64,000 nt of DNA from the NCBI GenBank assembly GCA_020425125.1, contig JAGQRV010000009.1, positions 45,155-109,154 on the forward strand. Direction: 5' to 3'. This DNA comes from Paracoccaceae bacterium. Lineage in GTDB: Bacteria; Pseudomonadota; Alphaproteobacteria; Rhodobacterales; Rhodobacteraceae. Under the pieces are notes generated by a model. It made no database searches, had not been told where the DNA came from, and saw only the letters and a list, made by a program, of their open reading frames with translations. This document shows positions 25,931 through 34,289 of the stretch, in pieces (the stretch's first letter is position 1; each line of letters begins with the position of its first letter). A program made the position numbers and the translations under genes.

Positions 25931-26356
25931 TCACATGATGGTCATGGAGAGGGTGTAGTGGACCGTCTTGCGGGTATCGGCGTCATTTCCCATGAGATAG
26001 ACGCGGATCGTGTAATCCCCGGACTGTGGCAACTTGATCGATCCAAAATCGCCGCTTGTCGAGCCGTTGAAGATCGCCACGTTATCGCTTTCGGGAGGAA
26101 GGATATTGAAATAGATCGTGCCATCTCCGTCGGTGCTGTCGATGGCGATCGCGACCGACATCGTCTGGCCCTTCTGTGCGCCAAGCACGTAGTCGGCGTA
26201 TTCCTTGCCGGTGATGGCCCCCCGTGCAGCACCGTTGTCGTTTCCGTGTTCGAAATGAATGGCGGTTCGTGATTGCGCGGCGACCGTGCCCGGGCTGACC
26301 GACACGGATGTCGCGGCGACCGCAAGAATCGCGAGAGCGCGCAGGTCTCCGATCAT
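25931..26356 (-). CDS. Secreted PliG/PPC-like periplasmic protein
   Basis: A 141-residue exported protein. It has a Sec signal peptide (LRALAILAVAATSVSVSPGTVAAQS). One beta-sandwich domain follows, with TGKEYADYVLGAQKGQTMSV, YFNILPPES, AIFNGSTSGDFGS and LPQSGDYTIRVYLMGNDADTRKTVHYTLSMTI. This pattern resembles the periplasmic inhibitors of g-type lysozyme (PliG) and pre-peptidase C-terminal domains. GAGGAGA lies five bases before the ATG at 26356, which decides the start against a 105-codon longer frame. It is divergent from the hsp20 cluster. A lysozyme-inhibitor role is an inference from fold-level similarity only. Confidence 0.7.
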   Translation of the reverse strand: MIGDLRALAILAVAATSVSVSPGTVAAQSRTAIHFEHGNDNGAARGAITGKEYADYVLGAQKGQTMSVAIAIDSTDGDGTIYFNILPPESDNVAIFNGSTSGDFGSIKLPQSGDYTIRVYLMGNDADTRKTVHYTLSMTIM

Positions 26357-26798
26357 TGATTTCTCCTCTCCGGCGACTCGGTCCTTTCCGATATCTACCA
26401 CATTGCTTTCCGGGAAAGCCTGGAACCTGGCGAAGGCAGACGACCGGAATGGAATCTGACGGCCGGACAGCAAGGGCGACGAGACAGACCAATCCACCGG
26501 CGCCGAAATTTCGTCTGAGCGCGGCCCAGACCTCTTGAAGCGCGGGGTTCTCCCTCCTTCATTTGAAGTGGAACGCCCAATCGGGGTTTCGACATCGAGC
26601 GACGGGCCCGGCAAGAGGAAGCGGGCCAGAGACGGTTTGCCCAGTGCGGGAGCCGGTTTCAGCCGTCGCAAGTCCGGTATCGGCCGTATTCCTGCGGCAC
26701 GGTTCCTGTTCGATCGTCTCCCGGCGGGCGCGCACGCGGCAGGTCAGGGCCAGATGGCCGGCTGCCGCGCGCAGGGCAACCGAGGAAGGAGACGACAT
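26357..26798. promoter_or_regulatory. Divergent region with a possible heat-shock promoter and RNA thermometer before hsp20
   Basis: A 442-base gap with no convincing gene. CTTGAA at 26534-26539, followed about 13 bases later by CCTCC/TTCAT, is a weak candidate for an RpoH-type promoter toward the hsp20 genes. Near the start codon, TCGTCTCC (26714-26721) is perfectly complementary to GGAGACGA (26788-26795), which includes half of the AGGAAGGAGA ribosome site. This could mask translation at low temperature, as ROSE-type thermometers do in other alphaproteobacterial hsp20 leaders. The pairing is seen; its function is inferred. Confidence 0.45.
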
Positions 26799-27227
26799 AT
26801 GCATTATCCCAGCACCTATGGCAGGCGGGACCCCTTCGCGCTGATGCGGCGCATGATGGCGGATCTCGACACCGGGTTCGGCGTGCGTCCGGGCTCGGTG
26901 CAGTTCCCGGCAGTGAATGTCTGGCAGAACGCCGAGGCCGTGGCGGTCACCGCCGAGCTTCCGGGCGTCGAAGCCGACGAAATCGACATCACCGTGAAAG
27001 AGAATGTCCTGACGCTTTCAGGCGAACGGAAGGCACCCGAGGTTGCGGAGGGCAGCCGGTGGCACCGGCGTGAACGCGGCTACGGCAAGTTCTCGCGCGC
27101 GATCCGGCTTCCGTTCGAGGCCGATGCGGCGAAGGTCGAGGCCCGCTTCACCAATGGCATCCTTCATGTCGTCATCGGCCGGCCCGATGAGGAAAAGCCG
27201 CGCCGGATCGAGATCAAGGCCGCCTGA
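26799..27227 (+). CDS. Hsp20 small heat-shock protein 1
   Basis: Cytoplasmic ATP-independent holdase chaperone of 142 residues. The alpha-crystallin domain runs from about residue 35 (FPAVNVWQNAEAVAVTAELPGVEADEIDI) to 130, with the FTNGILHVVI strand carrying the GIL-type motif and a short basic tail (RRIEIKAA). The N-terminal arm MHYPSTYGRRDPFALMRRMM is amphipathic, as usual for oligomer assembly. AGGAAGGAGA lies just before the ATG and may be hidden by an upstream complementary sequence. It heads a set of three adjacent hsp20 genes, 14 bases before the next. Confidence 0.93.
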   Translation: MHYPSTYGRRDPFALMRRMMADLDTGFGVRPGSVQFPAVNVWQNAEAVAVTAELPGVEADEIDITVKENVLTLSGERKAPEVAEGSRWHRRERGYGKFSRAIRLPFEADAAKVEARFTNGILHVVIGRPDEEKPRRIEIKAA

Positions 27228-27241
27228 ACGGAGGAGATGAG

Positions 27242-27640
27242 ATGAGCACCGAAGTAACGGAACAGCTTGGGCACGGTCGCGGCGATGCCCCCGAATCCAC
27301 CCGGCACAGCCGCGTCTTCCGACCTCTCACCGACATTGTCGAAGGCAAGGCCGGGGTCTCGCTCATGCTCGAGATGCCGGGCGTCGCCTCCGAGGACGTG
27401 GACATCACCTTGGATAAGCGCGTGCTGACGATCCGGGGCCAGGTGGCGCCGACGCGGCCCGCGAACCTCGATCTCGCCTATTCGGAATACGGCGAAGGCG
27501 ACTACGAGCGGGCGTTCACGATGTCCGAGGATTTCGATCCCGAGCGGATCGAGGCCGAGCTTCGAAATGGCGTGCTGACCGTGACCCTGCCGCGTGCGGA
27601 GGCTGCGCAGCCGAAGAAGATCTCGGTCAAGGTCGCCTGA
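27242..27640 (+). CDS. Hsp20 small heat-shock protein 2
   Basis: Second small heat-shock protein, 132 residues. It has FRPLTDIVEGKAGVSLMLEMPGVASEDVDITLDKRVLTIRGQV and the closing LRNGVLTVTLPRAEAAQPKKISVKVA, the standard alpha-crystallin core and C-terminal IxV-type anchor. The N-terminal arm is short and polar, so it may form smaller oligomers or hetero-oligomers with the first copy, as class A/class B sHsp pairs do. It starts 14 bases after hsp20-1 with GGAGGAGATG as ribosome site, so the two are co-transcribed. Confidence 0.93.
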   Translation: MSTEVTEQLGHGRGDAPESTRHSRVFRPLTDIVEGKAGVSLMLEMPGVASEDVDITLDKRVLTIRGQVAPTRPANLDLAYSEYGEGDYERAFTMSEDFDPERIEAELRNGVLTVTLPRAEAAQPKKISVKVA

Positions 27641-27667
27641 GCAGTATCACGCGAAAGCGGAGGACAA

Positions 27668-28162
27668 ATGATGCAGATGAAGGACCTGATACCCTGGGCG
27701 CGGAAGGAACACGCGTCTGACATGAAGGACCAGGACGACAATCCGATCTCCGCGCTCCAGCGCGAGATGAACCGGACGTTCGACAATTTCTGGAACCGGT
27801 TCGGCTCGGTCGACTGGCCCTTCGCGGGCGGCGAAGTGCGGTCCGATGTGGTCGCGACCGATGATGCCGTCGAGGTGTCGGTTGAATTGCCGGGTCTCGA
27901 GATGAAGGATCTGGAAGTTTCGGTTTCCAATGACCTTCTGACCGTGAAGGGAGAGAAGAAGATCGAGCGTCAGGACGAGAAGAAAGGCTATTACCTGTCC
28001 GAGCGCAGCTATGGATCGATCTACCGCACGATTCCGCTGCCTCCGGGCGCGGATGGCAGAAAGGCCGAAGCCAGCTTCAAGAACGGCGTCCTGACCATCC
28101 GGCTACCGCACTCCCCGGAAGCGCAGGCCAATGTTCAGCGCATCGAGGTCAAGAGTTCCTGA
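27668..28162 (+). CDS. Hsp20 small heat-shock protein 3
   Basis: Third small heat-shock protein, 164 residues. It differs from the other two by a longer N-terminal region (DLIPWARKEH...ISALQREMNRTFDNFWNRFGSVDWPF), typical of the HSP16.5/IbpA-like soluble class common in bacteria. The alpha-crystallin domain shows DVVATDDAVEVSVELPGLEMKDLEVSVSNDLLTVKGEKK, RSYGSIYRTIPLP and FKNGVLTIRLP. GGAGG lies four bases before the first ATG and seven before a second at 27671; either may be used. It ends the chaperone cluster. Confidence 0.94.
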   Translation: MMQMKDLIPWARKEHASDMKDQDDNPISALQREMNRTFDNFWNRFGSVDWPFAGGEVRSDVVATDDAVEVSVELPGLEMKDLEVSVSNDLLTVKGEKKIERQDEKKGYYLSERSYGSIYRTIPLPPGADGRKAEASFKNGVLTIRLPHSPEAQANVQRIEVKSS

Positions 28163-28318
28163 TCTGTGCGGCCCGGATCGGCGGCCACTACCCGCCGCTC
28201 CGGCCCAGGCGGTCGGGACGGGCCGCCGCCTCGCGGAATTGCGATGGCCCGCTTCTGGCAGGCCATCCTGCCCTTCCCTGTAATAAAAGGGCTCTGTCTA
28301 CCTTCACTCCGAAGACCC

Positions 28319-29039
28319 ATGAATCGTTCTGTTCTCGTTCGCCTCTCGCTGATCACCCTCGCGTCGATGCCTGGACGCGCAACGCCGACGAGGTGCCGAG
28401 CGGCTCCGGTTCGGGCTTCGTCTGGGACGATGCAGGTCATATCGTGACCAACAACCACGTGATCGAGGGCGCGCGCGAGGCTGAGGTCCGGCTGGTCGAC
28501 GGCCGCAGCTTTGCGGCGAGATTCGCGGGCTGATTCAGACCGAAGCGGCAATCAATCCGGGAAATTCCGGAGGGCCGCTGATCGACGGTGCCGGACGCCT
28601 CATAGGGGTGACCACGGCGATCTACAGTCCGTCGGGATTGAATGCGGGGATCGGCTTTGCTGTGCCGGTGGACACGGTGAACCGGGTCGTGCCCCAATTG
28701 ATTGCGCATGGCCGGTACACACTGCCCTCCATCGGGATCACGGTCGATCCGCGCGCCGATGCGATGGTTGCCCGGGCGGGGCTTTCGGGCGCAATGATTT
28801 TGGCCGTCGCATCGGGCAGCGAGGCGGAGCGCGCCGGGCTGAAGCCCGCGCAGCGGCGGTCTGACGGGTATATCGCCATGGGCGACCTCATCGCGGCGAT
28901 CAAAGGCGAGCCGGTGCGCAATGCCGCCAAACTGAACGCTCTGCTCGACGACCACAAGCCCGGCGAGACCGTAACCCTGACAGCGGCCCATGGCGATCAG
29001 AAGCGGGACGTCAGACTGCACGTCGATGCCGGCACCTGA
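28319..29039 (+). pseudogene. Broken HtrA/DegP-type serine protease gene
   Basis: Remnant of a periplasmic trypsin-like protease with a PDZ domain, split over three reading frames. Frame 2 starts at 28319 with a signal-peptide-like MNRSVLVRLSLITLAS. Frame 1 (about 28366-28533) reads GSGSGFVWDDAGHIVTNNHVIEGA, holding the catalytic His. Frame 3 (28530-29039) reads TEAAINPGNSGGPLID, holding the catalytic Ser, then a PDZ part (ASGSEAERAGLKPA). The stretch between the pre-protease region and the His segment, and the stretch carrying the catalytic Asp, are missing. Two deletions or frameshifts therefore explain it. An ORF from 28608 could be translated but lacks His and Asp. It lies next to the hsp20 genes, a sensible place for a protein-quality protease. 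Confidence 0.85.
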
Positions 29040-29049
29040 CCTCAGCGCG

Positions 29050-30576
29050 TCAGGTACGCAGATCCGCGGGCAGCAGCGCCTCCGGGAGATTCTGGTAGCA
29101 GACTGGTCGCAGAAAACGGCGGATCGACAGCGTGCCCACGCTGGTCGCGCCGAAATTGGTGGAGGCCGGGTAGGGACCGCCATGGACCATCGAATCGCAG
29201 ACCTCGACGCCGGTCGGGAATCCGTTCGCGAGAATCCGCCCCACCTTGCGTTCGAGGATCGGCAGCAGGGCCGAAGCGGTACTGGTATCGCCGTCGTCCA
29301 TGAGCAGCGTCGCGGTGAGCTGCCCGTGAAATGATTTCGCGATGTCAATCATGTCCGGAAGGTCCTTCACCCGAACGAGGATCCCGGCCGGACCGAACAT
29401 CTCTTCGGCCAGACCCGGATTGGCGAGCCAGTCCGCGCCCGAGACCTCGAACACGGCCGGCGCGCCGCAGCGCCGGGCCGCATCCGCCGGGGCGACCGTT
29501 GCGGTGACGCCTGCCACCGACGCCGTTCGTTCCACGCCGCGGGCAAAGGCGGTCGCGATCCCGTCCGTCAACATGGTCTGTTCTCCTGTTGCGGCCAATG
29601 CGGCTTGCGCTGCGGCGGCGAAAGCATCGCCCGCCGCGCCGGCGGGGAGGATCACCACGCCCGGATTGGTGCAGAACTGGCCGACGCCCATGGTCAGCGA
29701 TCCGGCCCATCCCGCGCCCAGATCCGCGCCGCGGGCCGCCAGTGCGGCAGGGAGGACGAACACCGGATTGATCGACCCGAGCTCGCCGAAGAACGGGATC
29801 GGCTCCGGCCGGGCGCAGGCGAGGTCGAACAGCGCCTTGCCGCCCCGGAACGATCCGGTGAACCCGACCGCGCGGATCAGCGGGTGGGTGACCAGTGCCG
29901 CGCCGGCCTCATTGGTGGCGGACTGCACGAATCCGAACGTGCCTTTGGGCATGCCGGTCTTTTCGATGGCCGCGGCGACTGCCTGCGCGACGATCTCGCC
30001 CGTGCCCGGATGTCCCGGATGGCCCTTGACCACCACCGGACAGCCCGCCGCGAGCGCGGCAGCCGTGTCACCGCCGGCGGTCGAGAAGGCGAGCGGGAAA
30101 TTCGATGCCCCGAACACACCTACCGGCCCGACAGGCCGTTCGATCAGCCGCAGATCGGGACGGGGCAGCGGCTGGCGGTCGGGAAGCGCCGGATCGTGGC
30201 GGCGGTCGAGGTAGTCGCCCTTGCGGATATGCGCCGCGAACAGGCGGAGCTGACCGGTCGTGCGTCCGCGCTCTCCGTCGAGCCGGGCCTCGGGAAGCCC
30301 GGTCTCGGCAGAGCCGATCGCGGTGATCGCTGCTCCTCGGACTTCGATCTCGTCTGAGATGGCTTCGAGGAATGCCGCGCGCTCTTCGCGCGACGTCCAT
30401 CCGTAGAGCCCGAAAGCCGCTTCGGCGGCCTGTGCCGCGCGGTCGATTTCGGCTGCCCCACCCGAGGCAAAGTCGCGCTCCTTGCCTCGGGTGGGGGCCG
30501 AGCGGAATTGTCCCCCGCCACCGGTCCAGACGCCATCGATCAGGTGCTGTCCGGTAAGATTGGCAGTGTCGTACAT
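29050..30576 (-). CDS. 2,5-dioxovalerate (alpha-ketoglutarate semialdehyde) dehydrogenase
   Basis: NAD(P)-dependent aldehyde dehydrogenase of 508 residues, the last step of non-phosphorylative pentose breakdown: 2-oxoglutarate semialdehyde to 2-oxoglutarate. The NAD-binding fold has PVGPVGVFGASNFPLAFS and VGFTGSFRGGKALFDL. The catalytic Glu is in FFGELGSINPVF and the nucleophile Cys in MGVGQFCTNPG. The GDYLDRRHDPALPDRQPLPRPDLRL region and the FPTGVEVCDSMVHGGPYPAST block are typical of the KGSADH type III/aromatic-acid-like subfamily. It is the last gene of the arabinose-type operon, 35 bases after the sugar dehydrogenase gene. It ends 10 bases from the broken protease gene on the other strand. 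Confidence 0.9.
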   Translation of the reverse strand: MYDTANLTGQHLIDGVWTGGGGQFRSAPTRGKERDFASGGAAEIDRAAQAAEAAFGLYGWTSREERAAFLEAISDEIEVRGAAITAIGSAETGLPEARLDGERGRTTGQLRLFAAHIRKGDYLDRRHDPALPDRQPLPRPDLRLIERPVGPVGVFGASNFPLAFSTAGGDTAAALAAGCPVVVKGHPGHPGTGEIVAQAVAAAIEKTGMPKGTFGFVQSATNEAGAALVTHPLIRAVGFTGSFRGGKALFDLACARPEPIPFFGELGSINPVFVLPAALAARGADLGAGWAGSLTMGVGQFCTNPGVVILPAGAAGDAFAAAAQAALAATGEQTMLTDGIATAFARGVERTASVAGVTATVAPADAARRCGAPAVFEVSGADWLANPGLAEEMFGPAGILVRVKDLPDMIDIAKSFHGQLTATLLMDDGDTSTASALLPILERKVGRILANGFPTGVEVCDSMVHGGPYPASTNFGATSVGTLSIRRFLRPVCYQNLPEALLPADLRT

Positions 30577-30611
30577 CCTGTCCCTCGTTACGCTCCGCTC
30601 GATCTCGTGAA

Positions 30612-31553
30612 TCAGTCGTTGAACGGGGCCACGGTCAGCCGCCGACCCAACATGAAGGCATCCGCGACACGGACCAGGGGAGTGTCGTCCACGTCGCTGT
30701 CCCCGGCCGCAATCAGCGCGGCAAAGCGCGCATAGAGGCCCGGATACTCGCCCGGTCCGTCGACCGCCTGCGGGGCCCCGCCGACGGTCAGCCGCGCGCC
30801 GCCGTCGTCTAGGTCCAGCCGGCCATCCGCGGTGTCGACCGCGATCTGCCAGATCTCGCCACCCTCCTGGCGCCAGTCGAACTCCGCGGTCACGTTCACC
30901 CCGTCAGGACCTTCGAAGGTCAGCGCCGCGGCGATGGGGGCGGCGCGGTTTTCGGGGAAGTGAAGCTCGGCGCCGGTCAGGTGAACCGGGGCAGGCAGGA
31001 TCTCGGTCAGGATCGAGAGCGCATTGATGCCGGGATCGAAGACGCCGAGGCCCCCCGGTTCCCAGATCCAGGCCTGGCCCGGATGCCATTTGCGCACGTC
31101 TTCCTTCCAGTCGATTCGGACCGAGACGATCTTTCGGTCCCGGAGCCACGCCTTTGCCGGCGCCACGGCGTCGGCATGACGCGAATGCCACGTCGCATAG
31201 AGCGTGACGCCTTCTGCTTCGGCCATCTGGCGGAGCGTGCGGACCTCGGCAACGGTCGCGCCCGGCGGTTTTTCCAGCATCACGTGCCGGCCGGCCCGGA
31301 TCGCTGCGGCAGCGGCCGCAAAGCGCACCTGCGGCGGCATGCAGAGCGAAACCGCCGAAACGTCCGGACGCGCGGCAAGAAGCTCCGCGAATTCGGCGAA
31401 ATTCTCGATGGCTGGAATGCCGCCCGATCGGCTGACCGTTGCCGCCAGATCGAAGGCGTGGCTGCCGGAAATGGCCGGAACATGCTGGTCGCGGGCGATC
31501 TTGCCGACCCCGACAATGGCGATGCGGATGGGCGTCCCGTCAATGGCTGTCAC
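30612..31553 (-). CDS. L-arabinose / D-galactose 1-dehydrogenase (Gfo/Idh/MocA family)
   Basis: NAD(P)-dependent sugar dehydrogenase of 313 residues that would make the aldonolactone from L-arabinose, D-galactose or D-fucose. It has the Rossmann start IRIAIVGVGKIARDQHVPAI, the signature HVMLEKPPGATVAEV with the catalytic Lys, and WIWEPGGLGVFDPGINALSI, characteristic of the Azospirillum-type L-arabinose 1-dehydrogenase. Start is GTG at 31553, with GAGG six bases upstream. It overlaps the end of the dehydratase gene by 14 bases, so it is translationally linked to it. Confidence 0.88.
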   Translation of the reverse strand: MTAIDGTPIRIAIVGVGKIARDQHVPAISGSHAFDLAATVSRSGGIPAIENFAEFAELLAARPDVSAVSLCMPPQVRFAAAAAAIRAGRHVMLEKPPGATVAEVRTLRQMAEAEGVTLYATWHSRHADAVAPAKAWLRDRKIVSVRIDWKEDVRKWHPGQAWIWEPGGLGVFDPGINALSILTEILPAPVHLTGAELHFPENRAAPIAAALTFEGPDGVNVTAEFDWRQEGGEIWQIAVDTADGRLDLDDGGARLTVGGAPQAVDGPGEYPGLYARFAALIAAGDSDVDDTPLVRVADAFMLGRRLTVAPFND

Positions 31554-33282
31554 GGGGCACCTCGTGGCCGCGGCGGCCTTTCAGGAAGTCGAAATCGGCA
31601 CCGGTCTCCGCGCCTTCCACATGCTCATGGAACAGCCGGGCATAGCCCGAAGCGGGTGCGTCGGTCACTGGCCGCCAGGCCGCAAGGCGTTCAGCCAGAT
31701 CGGTGTCCGAAATATCGAGATGCAGCCGCCGCGCAGGAACGTCGAGCTCGATCATGTCACCCGTCCGCACGACCGCCAGCGGTCCGCCGACCGCCGCCTC
31801 CGGACTGGTATGCAGTACGACCGTTCCATAGGCGGTGCCGGACATCCGCGCGTCCGAGATCCGCACCATGTCGGTCACGCCCTTCCTGAGGACCTTGGGC
31901 GGCAGGCCCATGTTGCCGACTTCGGACATGCCGGGATACCCCTTGGGGCCGCAGTTCTTGAGCACCATCACGCAATCTTCGTCGATGTCGAGATCGTCGC
32001 AATTGATCTGCGCCTTGTAGTCGTCGATGTCTTCGAACACGACGGCGCGGCCACGATGCTTCATCAGATGCGGGCTCGCCGCCGACGGCTTCAGGACCGC
32101 GCCGTTCGGCGCCAGGTTGCCGCGCAGCACTGCGATACCGCCTGACGAGGTCAAGGCCTTTTCTGCGGGAAGGATGACGTCCTCGTTCCAGTTGACGGCA
32201 TCCTTGACCTCGTCCCAGATCGGCCCGCCGGAAACCGTGAGCGCGTCGCGATTGAGCATCCCGGCCTCGCCCAGACGTTTAAGAACAACCGGCAACCCAC
32301 CGGCATAGAAGAATTCTTCCATCAGGTACTTGCCCGATGGCATCAGGTTCACGATGGTCGGCACGTCGCGGCCCAGACGGTCCCAATCATCGAGCGTCAG
32401 GTCGACCTCGCAGCGTCCGGCCAGTGCCAGAAGATGGATCACAGCGTTGGTCGAACCGCCGATCGCGCCATTGGTGCGGACAGCGTTCTCGAAGGCCGCC
32501 CGAGTCAGAATGTCCGAGGGTCTCAGATCATCCTTGACCATCTGGACGATGCGCCGGCCGGTGAGCTGCGCCATCACCCGCCGCCGAGCGTCGACGCCCG
32601 GAATCGCCGCGTTGCCCGACAGCGCCATTCCCAGCGCCTCCGCCATCGACGCCATCGTGGACGCGGTGCCCATGGTGTTGCAGGTGCCCGACGACCGGCT
32701 CATCGCCTGCTCGGCCTCCAGGAAATCCGCACTGGTCATCCGGCCGGCCTTGATGTCCTCGCTCATCTGCCAGAGCGCAGTGCCGGACCCGACGCGTTCG
32801 CCCCGGAACCAGCCGTTCAGCATCGGCCCGCCGGTCACCACGATCGACGGCAGGTCGGTGGAGGCCGCAGCCATCAGGAGGCTCGGCGTGGTCTTGTCGC
32901 AACCGACCAGCAGCACCGCACCGTCGATCGGCTGGGCGCGCATCACCTCTTCGACCGCCATGGCTGCGAGATTGCGATACATCATCGCCGTCGGGCGGAA
33001 CGTGTTCTCGGATGCCGAGAAGACCGGTACTTCCAGGGGGAAACCACCGGCCTCCCAGACCCCGGCCTTCACCTTTTCGGCCAGCTCGCGCAGATGGCCG
33101 TTGCAGGGGGTGAGATCCGACCAGGTGTTGAGAATGCCGATCACCGGACGGCCATCGAACAGGTCATGGGGGTAGCCCTGGTTCTTCAGCCAGCCACGAT
33201 GATAGATATTGTCCCGCGACGTGCCGCCGTACCATTCCTGACTTCTGAGCTTGCGCGGCCAGTCGGCCTTCCGGAAAGTCAT
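31540..33282 (-). CDS. L-arabinonate dehydratase (IlvD/Edd family)
   Basis: Iron-sulphur dehydratase of 580 residues, converting L-arabinonate (or related sugar acids) to 2-keto-3-deoxy acid. The cluster ligands are seen as Cys in LTPCNGH, LVGCDKTTPS and SSGTCNTMGTAST, and the Mg site in GCDKTTP. GAIGGSTNAVIHLLALAGR and ISDARMSGTAYGTVVLH are sugar-acid dehydratase markers that separate it from IlvD proper. It lies between gguC (10-base gap) and the sugar dehydrogenase gene (overlap), which supports the arabinonate or galactonate assignment. D-xylonate cannot be excluded. Confidence 0.9.
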   Translation of the reverse strand: MTFRKADWPRKLRSQEWYGGTSRDNIYHRGWLKNQGYPHDLFDGRPVIGILNTWSDLTPCNGHLRELAEKVKAGVWEAGGFPLEVPVFSASENTFRPTAMMYRNLAAMAVEEVMRAQPIDGAVLLVGCDKTTPSLLMAAASTDLPSIVVTGGPMLNGWFRGERVGSGTALWQMSEDIKAGRMTSADFLEAEQAMSRSSGTCNTMGTASTMASMAEALGMALSGNAAIPGVDARRRVMAQLTGRRIVQMVKDDLRPSDILTRAAFENAVRTNGAIGGSTNAVIHLLALAGRCEVDLTLDDWDRLGRDVPTIVNLMPSGKYLMEEFFYAGGLPVVLKRLGEAGMLNRDALTVSGGPIWDEVKDAVNWNEDVILPAEKALTSSGGIAVLRGNLAPNGAVLKPSAASPHLMKHRGRAVVFEDIDDYKAQINCDDLDIDEDCVMVLKNCGPKGYPGMSEVGNMGLPPKVLRKGVTDMVRISDARMSGTAYGTVVLHTSPEAAVGGPLAVVRTGDMIELDVPARRLHLDISDTDLAERLAAWRPVTDAPASGYARLFHEHVEGAETGADFDFLKGRRGHEVPRDSH

Positions 33283-33292
33283 CTGCGGCGTC

Positions 33293-34285
33293 CTAGAGGG
33301 TGCGAACCTGGGTCAGTGCGGCCGGGCCGGGGCCAGTCGGGGCGTCAAGCGAGTTGCGCAGCGGCATCCCGAAGGGTTCGGCCGCGATCTCGAACAGATC
33401 TCCGCCCTGGCACTGCACGCCGTCGCCGAACGACAGCGTCGCGGTCCCGAACATGTGCACGTGGACGTCGCCGGGCTGGCGGAAGATCTCGTACTTGAAA
33501 TGATGGTGTTCGAGGTTGGCGAGGCTGTGCGACATGTTCGCCTCGCCCGAGAGAAACGGCTTCTCGAAGATGATCTCGTTGCCGCGCCGGATGCGAGAGA
33601 CACCCTCGACGTTGCGGGGCAGGTCGCCGACCAGAAGTTCGGGACCGATTGCGGCTGGCCTCAGCTTCGAATGCGCAAGGTAGAGGTAATTCTGCCGTTC
33701 CATCACGTGGTCGGAGAACTCGTTCGCCAGCGCGAAGCCGACCCGGAACGGGGTCCCGTCCGGGCCGATCACGTAGATCCCTGCGATCTCCGGCTCCTCG
33801 CCGCCATCCTCGGCGAAGTCGGGCGAGACGAGCGGTGCACCGGGAGCGACCAGCGCGGCACCGGTTCCCTTGTAGAACCATTCCGGCTGAACGCCTGCGG
33901 TTCCGGCAGGGGGTCGCCCGCCCTCAAGCCCCATCCTGAACATCTTCATCGAGTCGGTGTCCTCGGCGCTGGCCACCGCATGCATTGCCGCCCGTGTCGC
34001 AGCGGAGCCCAGATGCGTGAGCCCGGTTCCCGTCAGGTGAAGATGTGCCGGGTCGGGGTGCAGGATCGGCGGCAGCAGCCGGCCCTCGGCATAGAGGGCC
34101 TCCAGATCCACCGCGCCGTTCAGGCCGAGCGCGCCAATCCGGTCGTGCAGCGTCTCCCCCTCGCGCGCGCAGTCCATCGCGAGGTCATAGAGGCTCGCCG
34201 GGCTCAGGACTTCGAAGGCCTCCGTGCCGTCGCGGGCGACGACCTGAATGCGCCCGTCCCGCGTACGGTATTGAGAGAGCAGCAT
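33293..34285 (-). CDS. gguC: GguC/AraD1 family protein (FAH fold), likely 2-keto-3-deoxy-sugar-acid dehydratase
   Basis: A 330-residue protein of the fumarylacetoacetate-hydrolase fold. The metal site looks intact (EDGGEEPEIAGIYVIGPDG, with further acidic residues in FALANEFSDHVMERQNY), as does the HAVASAEDTDSMKMFRMGLEGG segment. The C-terminal part has HHHFKYEIFRQPGDVHVHMFGTATLSFGDGV. In Agrobacterium gguC follows chvE-gguAB, exactly as here. From the pathway context it probably converts 2-keto-3-deoxy-L-arabonate to 2-oxoglutarate semialdehyde, a role otherwise filled by an unrelated aldolase-fold enzyme in Azospirillum. Family firm, reaction inferred. Confidence 0.85.
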   Translation of the reverse strand: MLLSQYRTRDGRIQVVARDGTEAFEVLSPASLYDLAMDCAREGETLHDRIGALGLNGAVDLEALYAEGRLLPPILHPDPAHLHLTGTGLTHLGSAATRAAMHAVASAEDTDSMKMFRMGLEGGRPPAGTAGVQPEWFYKGTGAALVAPGAPLVSPDFAEDGGEEPEIAGIYVIGPDGTPFRVGFALANEFSDHVMERQNYLYLAHSKLRPAAIGPELLVGDLPRNVEGVSRIRRGNEIIFEKPFLSGEANMSHSLANLEHHHFKYEIFRQPGDVHVHMFGTATLSFGDGVQCQGGDLFEIAAEPFGMPLRNSLDAPTGPGPAALTQVRTL

Positions 34286-34289
34286 CGCC

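Noticed and set aside
28608..29039. A functional 143-residue protein from the protease remnant
   Set aside because: It lacks the catalytic His and Asp and a signal peptide, and upstream parts of the same gene are readable in other frames, so a pseudogene is the simpler reading.
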